Assembly (NCBI GenBank): GCA_003132865.1
Contig: PKYZ01000931.1
Span: 1 to 5,061 of the forward strand
Length of the DNA: 5,061 nucleotides
Direction: 5' to 3'
Origin: Bryobacterales bacterium
GTDB taxonomy: Bacteria > Acidobacteriota > Terriglobia > Bryobacterales > Bryobacteraceae
The notes beneath the pieces are model-generated. The model was not told where the DNA came from, made no database searches, and was given only the letters and a program-made list of their open reading frames with translations. The translations under genes were made by a program, and so were the position numbers. Each line of letters starts with the position of its first letter. Position 1 is the stretch's first letter. This document shows, piece after piece, positions 4,970 to 5,061 of this stretch.

Positions 4970-5061
4970 GTTTCAATCCCCTTCTCATCGGGGAGGCGGC
5001 GCCGCCAGGTTCCTGCGCTGGTATGATAAAAAACCTCAACCTGTTTCAATCCCCTTCTCAT
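4970..5061 (-). CRISPR. Edge of a CRISPR array, type III-like repeat, cut by the window end
   Basis: GTTTCAATCCCCTTCTCAT occurs identically at 4970-4988 and 5043-5061, 73 bp apart, where the window stops. That period suits a repeat of about 36-37 bp and one spacer of similar length. If the first repeat ends with the palindrome GGCGGCGCCGCC (4995-5006), the repeat is 37 bp and the spacer is 5007-5042. The repeat holds a 5-bp stem with 8-nt loop, TCCCC (4977-4981) and GGGGA (4990-4994). On the minus strand it ends in ATTGAAAC, the standard 8-nt crRNA 5' handle of type III systems. The array is therefore probably transcribed leftward, with leader and newest spacers beyond the right edge and the copy at 4970 as the last repeat. 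With cmr1 nearby this points to a type III-B locus. Only one full period is visible, so repeat length and orientation remain provisional. Confidence 0.85.

Noticed and set aside
4818..5039. 73-aa minus-strand frame over the small ORF and first CRISPR repeat
   Set aside because: It includes CRISPR repeat and spacer sequence and overlaps the supported 87-aa gene.

Overview
The window is GC-rich, densely coded chromosomal DNA. Its style suggests an Acidobacteriota genome of the Solibacter/Bryobacter kind: a leaderless gene behind an extended -10 (TGnTAGAAT), short 7- and 10-bp extragenic tandem repeats, and an Ala/Arg/Pro-rich proteome. The taxonomic call is inference from style, not a database match.

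Left two thirds (1-3422), all on the + strand, looks like housekeeping sequence. A 205-bp intergenic stretch carries small tandem repeats and an extended -10. It is followed by a 325-aa soluble protein with a GAF-like central region and a conserved-looking helical C-terminus (206-1183). Next comes a 58-bp spacer filled with CCACCAG heptamers, then a secreted Slt70-type lytic transglycosylase with a long helical-repeat N-terminus and a complete GH23 catalytic domain (1242-3422).

Right third (3423-5061) is the edge of a type III-B CRISPR-Cas locus. A more AT-rich gap holds a good sigma70-like promoter (TTGATT-17-TAGAAT) and a strong Shine-Dalgarno in front of cmr1. The Cmr1 protein is clearly recognisable, but its conserved N-terminal strand (LEFETQTPLWTGG) lies in a frame with no start codon. 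The only ATG with a good Shine-Dalgarno (3592) is one frame off, so cmr1 as written needs a frameshift, or carries a one-base deletion or a sequencing error. Cmr1 overlaps by ATGA an 87-aa protein of unknown function that has its own strong Shine-Dalgarno. Only 27 bp after that stop, a CRISPR array begins: one full repeat region, one spacer, and the first 19 bases of a second repeat cut by the window end.

Read on the minus strand, the repeats end in ATTGAAAC, the usual 8-nt crRNA 5' handle of type III systems. The array is therefore probably transcribed leftward, toward cmr1, with its leader outside the window on the right. No cas10/cmr2 or cmr3-cmr6 lies directly behind cmr1, which is unusual for a Cmr operon and makes the cmr1 / small ORF / array junction the most interesting part of the window.
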